From Euglena gracilis (lineage: Eukaryota; Euglenida; Euglenophyceae; Euglenales), in NCBI GenBank assembly GCA_039621445.1, contig CP154956.1, positions 9,237,443-9,301,442 on the forward strand: 64,000 nt of DNA. Reading direction: 5' to 3'. Positions within the stretch are counted from its first letter, which is position 1. Every line of letters starts with the position of its first letter. The notes beneath the pieces were generated by a model that had not been told where the DNA came from, did not search any database, and saw only the letters and a list, made by a program, of their open reading frames with translations. The position numbers were made by a program, and so were the translations under genes. Below, one piece after another: positions 10,422 to 21,350 of the stretch.

Positions 10422-10679
10422 ATGCCAGAAACAGAATACCAGAATGCCAAGGCAAGGAGGATGAATGTCAGTTGGATGCCGGAAGAAGATCACTCGAAAG
10501 TGAAGGAAGTGACAGACTGGAGCTGGAGCAGATGGAGTGTCCGACTTCCAGAAGAAGGCTGGAGATCCGCATTGACAGTGTGGGATGGCCAAGAAGAAGA
10601 AGACGAATCAAGGAGTCCAGCTCCAAGCCATGAAGGTGCAGTTGAAGAACCGGAAGAGCCATTGCAGCCATTCAGGAGG
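10422..10679 (+). pseudogene. Retroelement-associated hydrophilic coding fragment
   Basis: Open frame with PETEYQNAKARRMNVSWMPE and an acidic DGQEEEDESRSPAPSHEG tail. It lies just upstream of a CGCCACG-type foldback insertion and the Pol domain at 10916-11638, and may be a linker of the same polyprotein broken by that insertion. No recognised domain. Confidence 0.4.
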
Positions 10680-10915
10680 AGGGGGGCTCGGCACGCCGTG
10701 GCGAGCCGTCCGGCTAGGGGGGGGGGGAGGGGGGTTTTTGGCGTGGCGAGGGGGTCCCGGATGGGGGGGGGGAGGGGTGCGCGGGGGTTTTCCAAGAAAT
10801 TTTTCTTTGGCGCGGCTGACATGGCGTGGCGAGGGGGTCTGAAAAGGGGGGGAGGGGGGGGGTAAAATGGCGTGGCGAGAGGGTCGGTGAGGGGGGGGGG
10901 AGGGGTGTGCCGACC
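10680..10915. repeat. CTCGCCACG-word foldback element
   Basis: Multiple GTGGCGAGGGGGTC phrases and long G runs, with a TTTTCCAAGAAATTTTTC core. This is the inverse orientation of the copy at 26385-26620, and together they define the family. It sits inside the Pol remnant. Confidence 0.65.
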
Positions 10916-11638
10916 CCCGAGAAATGTGGGAGATCAGAACAAAGAGAACCAGAATCAGGACCAGCTGCAGATGAGGAGTACTACGAGGTGGACGAGCCAG
11001 AGACCCAGCCAAGACCAAGTGGAAGAGGAAGAAGGATCAAGAGGCAGTACATCTCCGAGGAGTACGCCGTGCGCTGGGAATTCATCGACCTGATCCTGGA
11101 CAAGTTCAACATTCAGCAAGAAGGTGTGCAAGAAGCATTTGCATCCTGGGAGAATGCAAGATTCCACAAGTTCTGGACAAGGGAAGACAATGCATTTGCG
11201 AAGACATGGACAAGAGAAAGGATATGGGCCAATCCACCGTGGACGCTGATGAACAAAGTCATCCTCAAGATCATCGCGGACCAGGTGCAGGAGATGGTGC
11301 TGATTGCACCAGAGTGGCGTACAACAACATGGTGGCCAGTGCTGCAGAAGATGACAGTGAAGTTCATCATCTTCGAGGAAGGAACCCGGTTCTTCAAGAT
11401 CTGGGACCAGCAGGCGGGCCAGATGCAGCCGACTGGACCATTGCGTTGGCCAGTCCGGGCGTGCTTGGTCCAGTACCGAAGATTCCATGAGGAGACCCTG
11501 AAGGACATGCCCCCAGGAGGTGAAGGAGCAACGTCCAGAGCCCGCAGGAGAAGTGGAGATGAACGTGGACTCTCCGAGGCGAGCAAGAGGAGGTACCGTC
11601 GACAGCGGTACCAGTGGTTCGCGGAGACGTGGGAATGA
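10916..11638 (+). pseudogene. Retrotransposon Pol C-terminal domain (NPPW motif)
   Basis: The frame has an Arg-rich linker (PRPSGRGRRIKRQY), then FASWENARFHKFW, WTRERIWANPPWTLMNKVI, and VLIAPEWRTTTWWP followed by VLQKMTV. The pattern 'FA...N.....W / W..NPP.......V..KI / vlv.P.W....WW..L' is what I know from the region after RNase H in DIRS-like and some Ty3-like retrotransposons of algae, fungi and animals. The assignment rests on this pattern, not a search. It ends in a Lys/Arg-rich tail and TGA at 11636. The reverse strand is also open but its product is not protein-like. Upstream RT/RNase H is missing, so it is a fragment. Confidence 0.65.
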
Positions 11639-12215
11639 GGCGGTGTAGACCGAGTGTTGCCTGCCCTCCCCCTCCCAGCCTAATCCCCCTCCTTTGTGAG
11701 ACCAGTGTCCAAGATCCCCGATCAGGAATTGAAGGAATTCAGTGTGTTTTTTCAATGGTGCACGTACTGGCCTGCGTCAGCACAGAAAGAATGACTGAAA
11801 ATTTCCAGGTGTTGGATGTCGATTGTCTTGGGATGCTCTGGGAGGACTGACGGCCCGTCACCCCTGGTGGGGGGGGTGCTCAGGGCGGTTTGGCTGCCCG
11901 TCGCCGAAGATGAATCGTTGGGTTGGTTGGAGTGTGGTGGTGTGGACCCGAGGGTTGCTTGCCCCCCAATTTCAATTCAGTGGAAGTGGATCACATCTGC
12001 AGAATGGTTGGCATAGTGATGGCGGTGTAGACCTGCGGGTTGCCTGCCCCGTGTTGTCTGTTCGATGTGAATTGGAAGCAGATTTGCAAGAATCACAGGT
12101 GTGCGCGGCGGTGTGAACGCCATGTTACCCGCCCCCTCCTCGATGAAGGAATTGAGGTCCTGGGATCTTGATTCGAGAATGGCGGTGTGAACTTCCTATG
12201 TTACCTGCCCCCATT
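11637..12215 (+). repeat. Five spaced copies of a GGCGGTGTAGACC...GCCTGCCCC motif
   Basis: A motif of about 30 nt (GGTGTAGACC, variable GGGTTGCC or TGTTACC, then TGCCCCC) recurs at about 11638, 11935, 12018, 12108 and 12180. Between the copies the sequence is unique. It lies in the 3' flank of the Pol remnant, so it may be part of that element's untranslated region. Confidence 0.55.
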
Positions 12216-12444
12216 CATCATTCACAACGTGGACATTGTGCGGACTCTAGACTACGATTCTAATCACCATGCTCAGAATTTGCTGTACGTTACTTCCTTC
12301 CCCCCCCCAAAAAAAACCGCCGGCCACACCCAAGCAGGAGAGGAAGCTGAAGGCTTCGGGACAAAAAACCCCACAAAAACGGGCCCGAACACTCCCCGGG
12401 GCCGCCACAAAAATTGCCGAAGGCGGTATGCAAGCGGTCCAGGA

Positions 12445-12667
12445 GGGGAGTGTTGGCGGCGGCCCCTGGGGTGCGGCGCCGGGCGGGACCAAAAAGACCA
12501 ACCGCGGAATCTTCCGCTTTGCGGAAGTTCCTAATTTATGTTCAATGGACTGCCTCTCTGTAGGTGGGTCCAAGCCTGAACACTTCATCCATCAAGCTGG
12601 CAAAGTCTTGTGCGTTCAAATATCAGGGATAAGAAAAGGAAAGACACCCCAAGGAGACACCCAGAAA
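12445..12667 (+). repeat. Repeat B, copy 2
   Basis: Direct near-identical copy of 10168-10387, preceded by a purine-rich GGAGGGGAG. Here it is followed immediately by repeat A, whereas copy 1 is preceded by repeat A. Confidence 0.75.
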
Positions 12668-13064
12668 ACTTCGACTTTTTTTGGCCCAAAACGGCCAAGT
12701 CGAACAGTGGAAAAAGTGTAAAAAAAATGGCCCAAATTGGCCGAAAAACGGCTATATCTCGGGCTAGGCAGTCAGATGTGGGGAAACCACAATCCCAGTA
12801 GATAGGGCGTTCCAAGGGCTTCAACCTCCGGACAATACCTTTGATTTTACATCATTTTCGAGAAAATTTTGAAAACATCAATTTTTTGACCCCCTACCCC
12901 CTGAAAACAGCTACCCCCCCCCCCCCCCCCCCCCTCACTGCAAGGGGTAGTTTAAAGGCGCCGGGTACTTAGGGGGCCTTTGGCCAGACCAACCTAGCCG
13001 GCGGGCCGGACCAACCTAGCCGGCTGGCAGACCAACCCAGCCAGCCAACATGCCTGCCCCCTAG
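12668..13064 (+). repeat. Repeat A, copy 2
   Basis: Near-identical to 9778-10167, including the terminal GACCAACCTAGCCGGC repeats and the final CCCCCTAG. The C run near 12917 is longer here (about 20 C) than in copy 1. Confidence 0.8.
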
Positions 13065-15030
13065 CTGTCCTTCCAGATGAAAGCCAATTTCGCGAGCCGC
13101 CGGGCTATCCAGACCAAACAATACGTCAGCCGCACGCAGTCATGGCTGGAGCAGGAAAAAACATGTTTGTGTTCTGGTTGGGAATAAGTTCGCCCGTGCC
13201 AAAGTTTGTTTGCACAAGGTCACCGTGCTGAATGTTCGGACCTAAATGCGGCCCGCATGTTGGCTTTATCCCGTGGGGGCTCCGGACAAAAAAGAAACCT
13301 GCCGAAGGCCCCCCAAAAAAACTGGTCCCCACGTGTGGCACTGAAAGTGCTTCCCAAACTGGGGCAGGGTCAAAGAATTCTTTAAGAACTATAACCAAGA
13401 CGTGGGTCCCAAACTGCCCCAAGGTTTGGCCCAAGATGGCACCAAACTGGGGGGGGGGGGGCTCAACAGAATGTTTTCAGAACAAGAACGCTACAACAAA
13501 GCCTTTTTCAAATGCTCTTGGCAAAAAAACAATCAAACAGATCTTGAACTGCAAAGGCAGAAAGCAAAGGTGAACATTGCAACAAAGAAGAGAGCACAAT
13601 TTACAGCAACAGGGTCCTGTGTTTTTCTGTAAAATTCCAAAGGACCCTGACAAAAACAGCTTTAAATCCTTCACTTCATTACTCTTCGTCTCTTCTTGGT
13701 TCATCTTCACACTTCAACCTGTGAGTCAAGGATGACAGACAAAAAAAAAGATGACAGGCAATGTGGTACAAAAAAACATGACGCAATGGCAGTTCGGGGT
13801 TTCAATTTACAGAATTACAGTTTGAAGGCGAAGGAAAGTAAATTGGAAAGCAAAAAAACACAGAATGCAAGGCCAAAATGTCCCCAAGTCACCATGCCCA
13901 AGACACATAGCTGCAGCCGGAGCTCTGTGAAATGGCAGCAAAAGTTCCAAAGCTGTAAAACACGACCAGAAAACCATGAGAACGCTCAGAAAATGATATA
14001 AAAACAGAACGCCCAACAGAAGACATGCCACACAAGAGGGTGGGACTCAAAATTGTCACCCAGCGGACCAAATTTTGGAGAAAATGCCACATTTTTTAAA
14101 GTGGTCCAGATACACTAGAAAAGACCAATATAATCATTCTGCAAAAGACACTTTAAGATGGGCGTACCTGCTTCAATGTTCAAAAAATCTTGCATGACTG
14201 CATTCCTCGTACTTCAAATAGCCTGTACCTGAAGTCAGAATAAAGATAAACAAGGAATTCCAAGAGGGAGAAACACTTTTCTGACATACAATTAGGAAAT
14301 ACCGGGCGTAGTCGCCTGCGCTAGTCCTTTCGCGATTTTGAGACCAAGCTAGCCGTCCGTCCGTCCAGCCAAAATGCACCCCGTCCAGCCGTCCGTCCAG
14401 GTGAAAGGAATTTTCTCTAGCCGTCCGTCCGTCCGTCCGCACGCCTCCTTAATACGTAGTGATTAGAGGCGCTCGGATTTTATTCGGTTTCGGAACCAAA
14501 CCTCGGCGGATTAAATTCGGTCCGGGCCAAAGAAGGCTCATAAATGTCATGGAGCCGACGTTTTTCTGTAACTCTTTTCACTCGAACGAACGGGCAGTAT
14601 TTGGTTCTGATTGGAAGGGGAAAAACAGTTTTGTCAAAAAAGTTTTGTCAACTTTTTGCTTTAATTTTCTTCAGCTTCTTCCCCTTCTTTCTCGACTCTC
14701 CTGAAGAAGGTGGAAGGTGGAAGGAATGCTGAGTTGAATTGTGATGGATGAAATGTGCAAGATGTTGCATGAATGTTGTCACATGAAAAAAACGCAGAAG
14801 AAAAAGTTTATGGGATTTGCTGGAAGATTGTCCTTGAAAAAAACGATTGTGGCGCAGACAAATGTTGCTAAATGATGTTGCAGAGGCATTCAGACATCTC
14901 AGAATGTTTGGAAACACTGCAGAACAACACAGGGGAACAACACAGGGATCACACCTCCAACTGCAAGGTGATCGGCAGGACTGCCAAGAGGCCCACTCCT
15001 TCTTCACTTTCTGTTTCTTGGATTTCCTGA
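13065..15030. other. Intergenic stretch, no supported gene
   Basis: Short ORFs only, on both strands, none with a recognisable motif or codon bias. A degenerate (CCGT)n array lies at about 14350-14445. Polypyrimidine stretches occur but I could not pair them with exons. Confidence 0.45.
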
Positions 15031-15474
15031 ATGAGAAGGCAACCAGGGGAGAACTTTGGGAGGAAGTCAACCTGTTTTCCTGCATATCTTCCCTCGACAA
15101 CTGCTTTGAAATCTTCGTCCCACCTCCTCTCTGGAGAAAGAATGAATGTCAGTGATAAACAGAAGGAATATGGTACCTTGCTCCAAACTGTCCTTTTGCA
15201 CCAGAAATCTGTGGACTACCAAGAGGTAGCCAGGGTTTCCTGTATTGCGAGTTATGTGCGCTATGAAACCACTTACCTGTGCGCCATTCCTTGTGACAAT
15301 CTGGAAATTCTGCCGCCTGACTTCAAGGTTCGCCTTGCAAGTCTCCGATACCGACTTGGGCAAGAAGTCCAGCCACTTAAGGATTGGTACGATACGCCCT
15401 CCTCCATCCAGCGAGCGAGTCTGCAAGAAACTCGGTGGCAGACACTGCATCCTGCCAATTAGGAGTACTCGCAA
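15031..15474. other. Stretch open on both strands, coding strand undecided
   Basis: The plus strand is open at 15031-15462 (for example VRLASLRYRLGQEVQPLKDW) and the minus strand at 15067-15474 (for example GGGRIVPILKWLDFLPKSVS, GYLLVVHRFLVQKDSL). Both look protein-like. On the minus strand there is a textbook donor CAG/GTAAGT and an acceptor 37 bp later, but splicing there shifts into a stop. I cannot choose a strand and recognise no family. A decayed transposase is a fair guess. Confidence 0.35.
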
Positions 15475-15594
15475 TAGCGGTTTAACCCGCTGGATTAAAT
15501 CCGGTCTGACACCGAACCTCGCTGGATTAAATCCGCTTTAATCCAGACCGAGTTAAATGTCAAACCCAATTAATCGTGTCGAAAGATTTGAAGC

Positions 15595-16385
15595 TACCCC
15601 CTGTATTTGGCTAATGGCCGGGCTCCTTCGGACCCCCAATTAGCCATTTAGGGGGGGGGGGGCAATTAGGGGGGGGTTACCCCAACCAATGGCCAATAAG
15701 CCTGACCCCCCCTAATTGGCTAATGGACCGTCAAACGGACCCCCAATTAGCCAATTAGGGGGGGGGGGGGCAAATAGGGGGGGGTGAGGGCAAGTCAAAC
15801 AGTGGGAAAAGTGTACAAAATGGCCATCCGGGCCGAAAACGGCCGTATCTCGGGCTAGGCGGGGAGTTGCGGGATGGGGCGTTCCAAGGGCTTCAAATTA
15901 GGTCACCGGACATTTCCGTTGATTTTGGCTTCATTTTGGAGATATTTTGAAAATTGACTTTTTTTTGGCCCAAATGGCAGAGTCCAAAAGGGGGGGGGGG
16001 CTTATCCAGGGGGGCGGGCCGATCCTACCCAGTTTGGACCCCTTCGCGTGTGAATAACTCGGGCGTGGCGGGGATTTGGGGGTAGATCTGGCCTGGGGGG
16101 GGGGGAGTGGGCCGACCCTGGGGTCGGCCCAATACCACCTCCCCCCCCCCTAATTGACCGTGGGACCTCTCCACGGGACCCCCCTTTTGGTCAATTAGGG
16201 GGGGGGTTCAATTAGGGGGGGGGGGGGGCAAATAGGGGGGGGGTACCGTCAATTAGGGGGTGCTTCAGCACAGAATCCCCCCCGGGCAGTCAATTAGGGG
16301 GGGGGGTCGAAAAAATTTTCCCCGGGGCGTTTGGTCAATCAGGGGGGGGTCAATTAGGGGGGGGGAGGTGGTACGACCGTTGGGT
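15595..16385. repeat. Foldback cluster (word TTGGCTAAT / CAATTAGG) with an R-family copy inside
   Basis: TTGGCTAATGG...CCAATTAGCC-AATTAGGGG units occur at 15598-15785. An R-family segment with AGTGGGAAAAGTGTACAAAA and GTATCTCGGGCTAGGC occupies about 15787-16120. CAATTAGG plus G-run repeats fill 16135-16385. Units are nested and I did not try to bound each one. Confidence 0.6.
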
Positions 16386-16737
16386 CGCTAGGGTCGCTAA
16401 GGTCCAGTGGGCCGACCCTAGGGTCGCCCATCCTAGGCAGGGTGGGTCGTCGTCTTTTATTACTCGTTTAAAACATCGTTTAAAACCAGTTTAAACCGTC
16501 GTCATAAACCAAAAAGACATGTTTTCAACATATGGAAAAGGACATATTGAAGTTGCCTGACGCGCCAGTAGCAGGAGGCCGTTCCCAGGGCAGCGATGGA
16601 GTCCATGAAAATTTCAGAGGCCATTTTTCAGCAAGTTTCAGTGAAGATTCTTAAGAAGTGTTTTTTCGTGCATGGATTTGGTCTGTGTGCTGGTCCGCCA
16701 CTTTGGCGACGGTGGACGTTTTCCGACCCCAACCCCC

Positions 16738-17290
16738 AATGTCACAGCCCAAAACCAAAAACCACAGCCCAAAGCCCCGGAACACAGCCCAAAAACCCAA
16801 AACCACAGCCCCAAAACCAAATCCACATCCCAAAACCCCGGATCACAGCCCAAAAACCAAAATCACTGCTCCAAAGCCAAAACCACAGCCCAAAAACCTG
16901 GAACACAGCCCAAAAACAAAAACCACAACCCAAAAACCCAAACCACAGGCCAAAAACTCAGAACATAGCCCCCAACCTGGAACACGGCCCAAAAACCTGG
17001 AACACAGCCCAGAAACCAAAATCACAACCCAAAAACCCAAACCATAGGCCAAAAACCCAGAACACATCCCCAAACCAAAACCACAGCCCAAAAACCCGGA
17101 TCCCAGCCCAAAAACCAAAATCACTGCCCCAAAGCCAAAACGACAGCCCAAAAACCTGGAACACAGCCCAAAAATGCAAACCACAGCCCAAAAACCCAGA
17201 ACACAACTTAAAACCAGATTGAATGGAAGCCGAAAAAATCACCCCACCCAGAAAACCCAGTACAACCCATTAAACCCACAACACAGCCCA
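16738..17290. repeat. Minisatellite, unit CACAGCCCAAAAACCxxxAAC
   Basis: About 25 imperfect units of 18-24 nt. Each has CACAGCCCAAAA, then either a CC(C/T)GGAA or an AACCAAAA ending. The array lacks stops in several frames, so it yields long spurious repeat ORFs on both strands. Confidence 0.85.
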
Positions 17291-18043
17291 AACTGGCCCA
17301 GGATGTGGAAACCGGCCCCCAAAAAGATGTGGCACCAAAGTTGGTCCCCGAAACTGTGACAATATTGCACCAAGCTGCACCCCCTTTTTTTTAATCTGCC
17401 ACCCCTCTCAGATTATTTTGGGCAGATTTCACTTTTCAAACCAGTTTCCAAAACCAAGGAATGCAAAATCAATCCACAGCACAGGAAAAAATAGTTTTAC
17501 AAAACTAACCTTGAGACAAATGACGTGACATGATGCAAAGCAAACAAACATAAACCAGGTGTTCGCAGCTTAAATCCGGAACATGAACACAGGGTTTTTC
17601 CACAGGGTAACCCAGAACATGCTTCAAAAATAGACATTGGGAACATGATGAACAGCTGCACAGGTACCGGTCGTGCCATAGGGTGGAAGAAGTTGTCCAG
17701 GTCATAGCTAACAGCCGCAGGGACCTCACAGGTGAACCACAAATCTGTGAATAGAACGAGGTGAAAAACCACTCGCAGAATGCCACAGACCTTTGGACGG
17801 TGGTGACAGCCCAGACACAGAGTTCTCATCCGTAATATCTTCAGTCGAAGACAGTACAATCAATAATATCTTGAGACACTAACATAATCAGACAGCCAAT
17901 TCACTTCGAAAACTTCACTTGTAAACTTGAGCCCGAGCTTGAAACCCCACCAGGGGCTCACTTGTCCGCCATGTATTGTGCAAAAAAAAAATAGACACTC
18001 AGACACTCACTCTTTTTGTCTTTTTCCTTGTAAAAGACACTTA
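17291..18043. other. Unassigned sequence
   Basis: No repeat that I can bound and no convincing exon. The minus-strand ORF at 17497-17859 has no motif. Confidence 0.4.
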
Positions 18044-18422
18044 CCCTCCCCCCCCCCCCCTATTTGGCTAATGGCCGGGCTCCTTCAGACCCCCCATTAG
18101 CCAATTAGGGGGGGGGGACAATTAGGGGGGGGGGGGCTCGAGGACCCCGACCCCATATTTTTTGACCTGTGCAAAATTGGTTGATTTTTTGTGCATTTTT
18201 GGATTGGTCATGACTTTTTCTTATCCGGCAATTTTTAACATTTTCGAAAGGACGTTTTTGGAGGTTTTCTGAGCCCTTGCCGAAATTGGCCAAAGTTGGC
18301 CAAGGGAACGTCCATTGGCCAATTGGGCTAACCCCCCCCCCCCCCTAATTGGCTAATGGACCTCCCTTAAGGACCCCCCAATTAGCCAATTAGGGGGGGG
18401 GGCAATTAGGGGGGGGTGAGGG
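18044..18422 (-). mobile_element. MITE family M1 (word TTGGCTAAT), inverted copy
   Basis: 379 bp between TA at 18042-18043 and 18423-18424. The left end is CCCTC plus a C run and TATTTGGCTAATGGCC. The right end is AATTAGG, a G run, then TGAGGG. The core (ATTTTTTGACCTGTGCAAAA, TTTTCTTATCCGGCAATTTT, GGAGGTTTTCTGAGCCCTTG) is the inverted complement of 21351-21715. No coding sequence. Confidence 0.75.
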
Positions 18423-18603
18423 TAACTCCACACCGATCCCAGGGTCGTGGCCGACCCTAGGGTCGACCCTAGGGTCGGCCCACCCCACAACCTCGCCCCT
18501 CTATCAAAAAAAAATCGAATTTTTTTTGATTTTTTAGGCCTTCAAATACAAAAGAAAACAAAACCAAGAAACATTAATATTCATTAATGATGCTAAAATA
18601 CAC

Positions 18604-19512
18604 CCCAAAATCACTACGTGACATAAGGGATTTTGTGAGTTTGGGGCCCTTGAACAGTTGAGCAACACAAGGAATTTGCCTCCCAAAACGATTTGAAAAC
18701 ACAACGAACTTGCCCCCCAAAACGACTTGGAGACACAAGGGATTTTGTTATTTTGGGGCCCTCGATCAGCTGGACAGCATAAGGGATTTGACCCCCAAAA
18801 CGATTTGAAAACACAAGGGACTTGCCCTCCAAAACGACTTGGAGACACAAAAGATTTTGTTACTTTGGGGTCCTCGATCAGTTGAACAACAAAAGGGATT
18901 TGCCCCCCAAAACGACTTGGAGATACAAGGGTTTTTATTACTTTGGGGCCCTCGAACAGTTAAAGGGATTTGCCCCCAAAACGACTTGGAACCACAAGGG
19001 ACTTGCCCCCAAAACAACTTGGCAACACAAGGGATTTTGTTATTTTGGGGCCATCGATCCGATGGACAACACAAGGGATTTGCCCCCCAAAACGACTTGG
19101 AAACACAAGGGATTTGCCCCCCAAAACGATTTGAAAACACAAGGGATTTGCCCCCCAAAACAACTTGGCAACACAAGGGATTTTGTTATTTTGGGGCCCT
19201 CGATCAGCTGGACAACGCAAGGGATTTGCCCCCAAAACGATTTGAAAACACAAGGGACTTGCTCCCCAAAACGACTTGGAGACACAAGGGATTTTGTTAC
19301 TTTGGGGCCCTCGACAAGTTGGACAACAAAAGGGGATTTGCCCCCCAAAACGACTTGGAAACACAAGGGATTTGCCCCCCAAAACGACTTGGAGACACAA
19401 TGGATTTGCTCCCAAAACAACTTGGCAACACAAGGAATTTTGTTATTTTGGGGCCCTCGATCCGATGGACAACAAAAGGGATTTGCCCCCCAAAACGACT
19501 TGGAAACACAAG
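18604..19512 (+). repeat. Two-unit minisatellite fused to the transposase reading frame
   Basis: Alternates a ~34-nt unit (AAGGGATTTGCCCCCCAAAA plus CGACTTGGAAACAC) with a ~44-nt unit (AAGGGATTTTGTTATTTTGG plus GGCCCTCGATCAGCTGGACAACAC). Both begin AAGGGATTT and end ACAC. Neither contains a stop in most frames, so the frame starting at 18822 runs through it and directly into the first visible transposase exon (ACIWMCVAKVLQ). The repeat peptide is KTTWKHKGFAP-like. Whether it is translated is unknown. Confidence 0.8.
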
Positions 19513-20772
19513 CCGCATGTATTTGGATGTGCGTGGCAAAAGTGTTGCAGGTGATAACTTGTTCTGTTTTTCCTGGCCCTCACATCCACCCCCTCTAAGG
19601 TGTCCAAGCTGCAACCACACCTGTTGTTCAAGGGTGCAGAGAAGCGCCGTATCTGGTCTGAAGTGAACCAAGCTGCCCAAATCTTGTCGTGCACTGCTTC
19701 AACCACTCACAATGGCTGGCAGACAGGATCAACGTTCTTAGAGTGGATCAAGCAAGAAACCAAGATCCTGAAAAGCTGTGTCCTTGTGATTGATCTGTAT
19801 GCGGCCCATCGGGAATCCGAAGTCCTGGAATACCACCCCCCCCCCCTTTATTTGAGCACACCTACGGGCCAACGGACCCCCCAAATGCTCAAATAAGGGG
19901 GGGGGTCAAATAAGGGGGGGGGTCAAATAAGGGGGGGGGGGTCAAAAATTCTTTAGAAATAGGGCAAAAAAAATTTTCGGCGCCTTCGGCGCATGAAAAA
20001 ATTTTTTTCCCGGACCCAAATGCTCAATTAAGGGGGGGGGGTCAAATAAAGGGGGGGGGTGGTATGCCAAACAAAATGGCATCCACCTGGTGTTTGTACC
20101 TGGTGGATGTACCGGGTTGGTACAGGTTTGGCCGCAATACGAAAATCTGTTATACTTCCTGTGTAATAGGTCATGGATGTGTTTGTAAATTCACCGTTCA
20201 AGAGGATTGTGCGGCAAGAACACCTGGCGTGGAGAGCTGAACAGATCAAAGCAGGAACTCCTGGAGTGAAGCCAAGTCGAGAACAAGTAATGTGTTGGGT
20301 TGTGACAGCTTGGGAAAAAGTGCCAGGTATTTACACGGTTGACAAACAAAACATTCACCTCTGTTTATTTTTAGTGGCAACCATTCAACGTGGTATGGAG
20401 GACCTCATCCTCAAGCCTGCGCCGAATGAGACCACTCCACCTCCGCTGGTTGTGCAACCCGTACAACCCGCAGCACCTTCTGAGGTTCAAGCCGTCAACA
20501 ACGCCATACAAGATTTGGAGCAGCTTGGAGAAGTACCAGAGGGGACCGAGGGTACCGAGACCAGACAAGAAGAAGAAGTTCCTGTTCCTGAACAGCGCGC
20601 AACAGTTGAGGAGCCGCCGCCGCCGGCGGTGCCGGTTGTGCAACTCCCTGTCCCAGATAAGGAGGAATCTCACCCCGAAGTCTGCCTGTACTGTATGCGT
20701 CCACTGAGAGCATCTCCCAGACTTCCACTTCTTCTCCAGAAAATTTTCCCACTCCCCTCCGAAAGAAAATGA
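19513..20772 (+). pseudogene. Tigger/pogo-type DDE transposase, N-terminus missing, split by a MITE
   Basis: Exons: 19513-19550, 19600-19832, (MITE), 20065-20125, 20170-20326, 20375-20772, with GT-AG introns of 49, 44 and 48 bp. The spliced frame reads KLQPHLLFKGAEKRR, then VLVIDLYAAHRESEVLEY with the second catalytic Asp. Next come HLVFVPGGCTGLVQ joined over an intron to VMDVFVNSPFKR with the third catalytic Asp, then PSREQVMCWVVTAWEKV joined to ATIQRGMEDLIL. This order (FKG / LxxDxxxAH / PGGCT / DVxxNxPFK / WVxxAWxxI) is that of DDE_1 (CENP-B/Tigger/pogo) transposases, which cut and paste DNA at TA targets. The HTH DNA-binding part and first Asp are not found; minisatellite occupies that place. 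The C-terminus is a Pro/Glu-rich tail. Confidence 0.85.
19833..20062. mobile_element. MITE (word TTATTTGAGCA) inserted in the transposase exon, TA duplication
   Basis: 230 bp with ends CCACC-C run-TTTATTTGA and TCAAATAAA-G run-TGG, flanked by TA at 19831-19832 and 20063-20064. Removing it with one TA restores the frame ESEVLEYAKQNGIHLVFVPG exactly, which proves both the element borders and the 2-bp duplication. The core contains TTCGGCGCCTTCGGCGC. The sister copy is 28234-28432. Confidence 0.93.
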
Positions 20773-20956
20773 CCGTTTTACCCATCAGGGCAGGGATGCC
20801 ATGTCTTCGAATCACTCGTGGGACATTTCATTGGGTTGTGACGTGCCGTTTCTTTCCAAAACTTCTAAAAGTAGAAGTTTGCTCCGACAGCCATCCATTG
20901 CCCAAAGTGCGGCATCTGGCTCCACCGCAGCTGCATGTCCACCAACAGTCGTGGTA

Positions 20957-21169
20957 CCCTCACCCCCCCCTCAAAGTGTCCCTCCCCCCAAAGTGGCCAA
21001 AAAGTTTGGCAAATTTTATTCTACCCCCCTCAAAGTGGCCATTTTCCTTCGGCGCCAAAGGCGCCGAAGGCCAAAATTTGACCCCCCCCAAAGTGTCCCC
21101 CCTCCCAGAGTGGCCATTTTGGGGTCCCACGTTGCCTGAAGGGTGGCCACTTTGAGGGGGGGGTGAGGG
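20957..21169. mobile_element. MITE (word CTCAAAGTGGCC), TA duplication
   Basis: 213 bp bounded by TA at 20955-20956 and 21170-21171. Left end CCCTCAC-C run-TCAAAGTG; right end GGCCACTTTGAG-G run-TGAGGG. The middle has a GGCGCC...GGCGCC palindrome and several more AAGTG(G/T)CC words. About 80% similar by eye to 36673-36854, so it is a family with at least two copies. Confidence 0.85.
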
Positions 21170-21350
21170 TAATTGCAACTTTTGCCCTTAACCTAGCCAC
21201 TGACCCCTTCTCACACCGCTCCTTGCAACATGAGCTGCACTGAGTGAAGTGAGATGTCCTGATTTCCCCTGCGTCGCATTCGGTGAAGGCTCCCTTATGG
21301 CAAAAAAAATGATCCCCCCCCCCTAGATGACCCCCCAGGGGGGTCATCTA

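Noticed and set aside
10955-11755. 266-codon minus-strand ORF opposite the Pol domain
   Set aside because: Shadow of the plus-strand frame, which carries the conserved NPPW and PxWxxxxWW pattern.
16596-17222. 208-codon ORF of PKTQNHSPKT repeats (and long minus-strand ORFs opposite)
   Set aside because: Direct translation of the CACAGCCCAAAA minisatellite; open in several frames on both strands.
18604-19512. Possible CRISPR array
   Set aside because: Units are contiguous without unique spacers, diverged, and in a eukaryotic context: a minisatellite.
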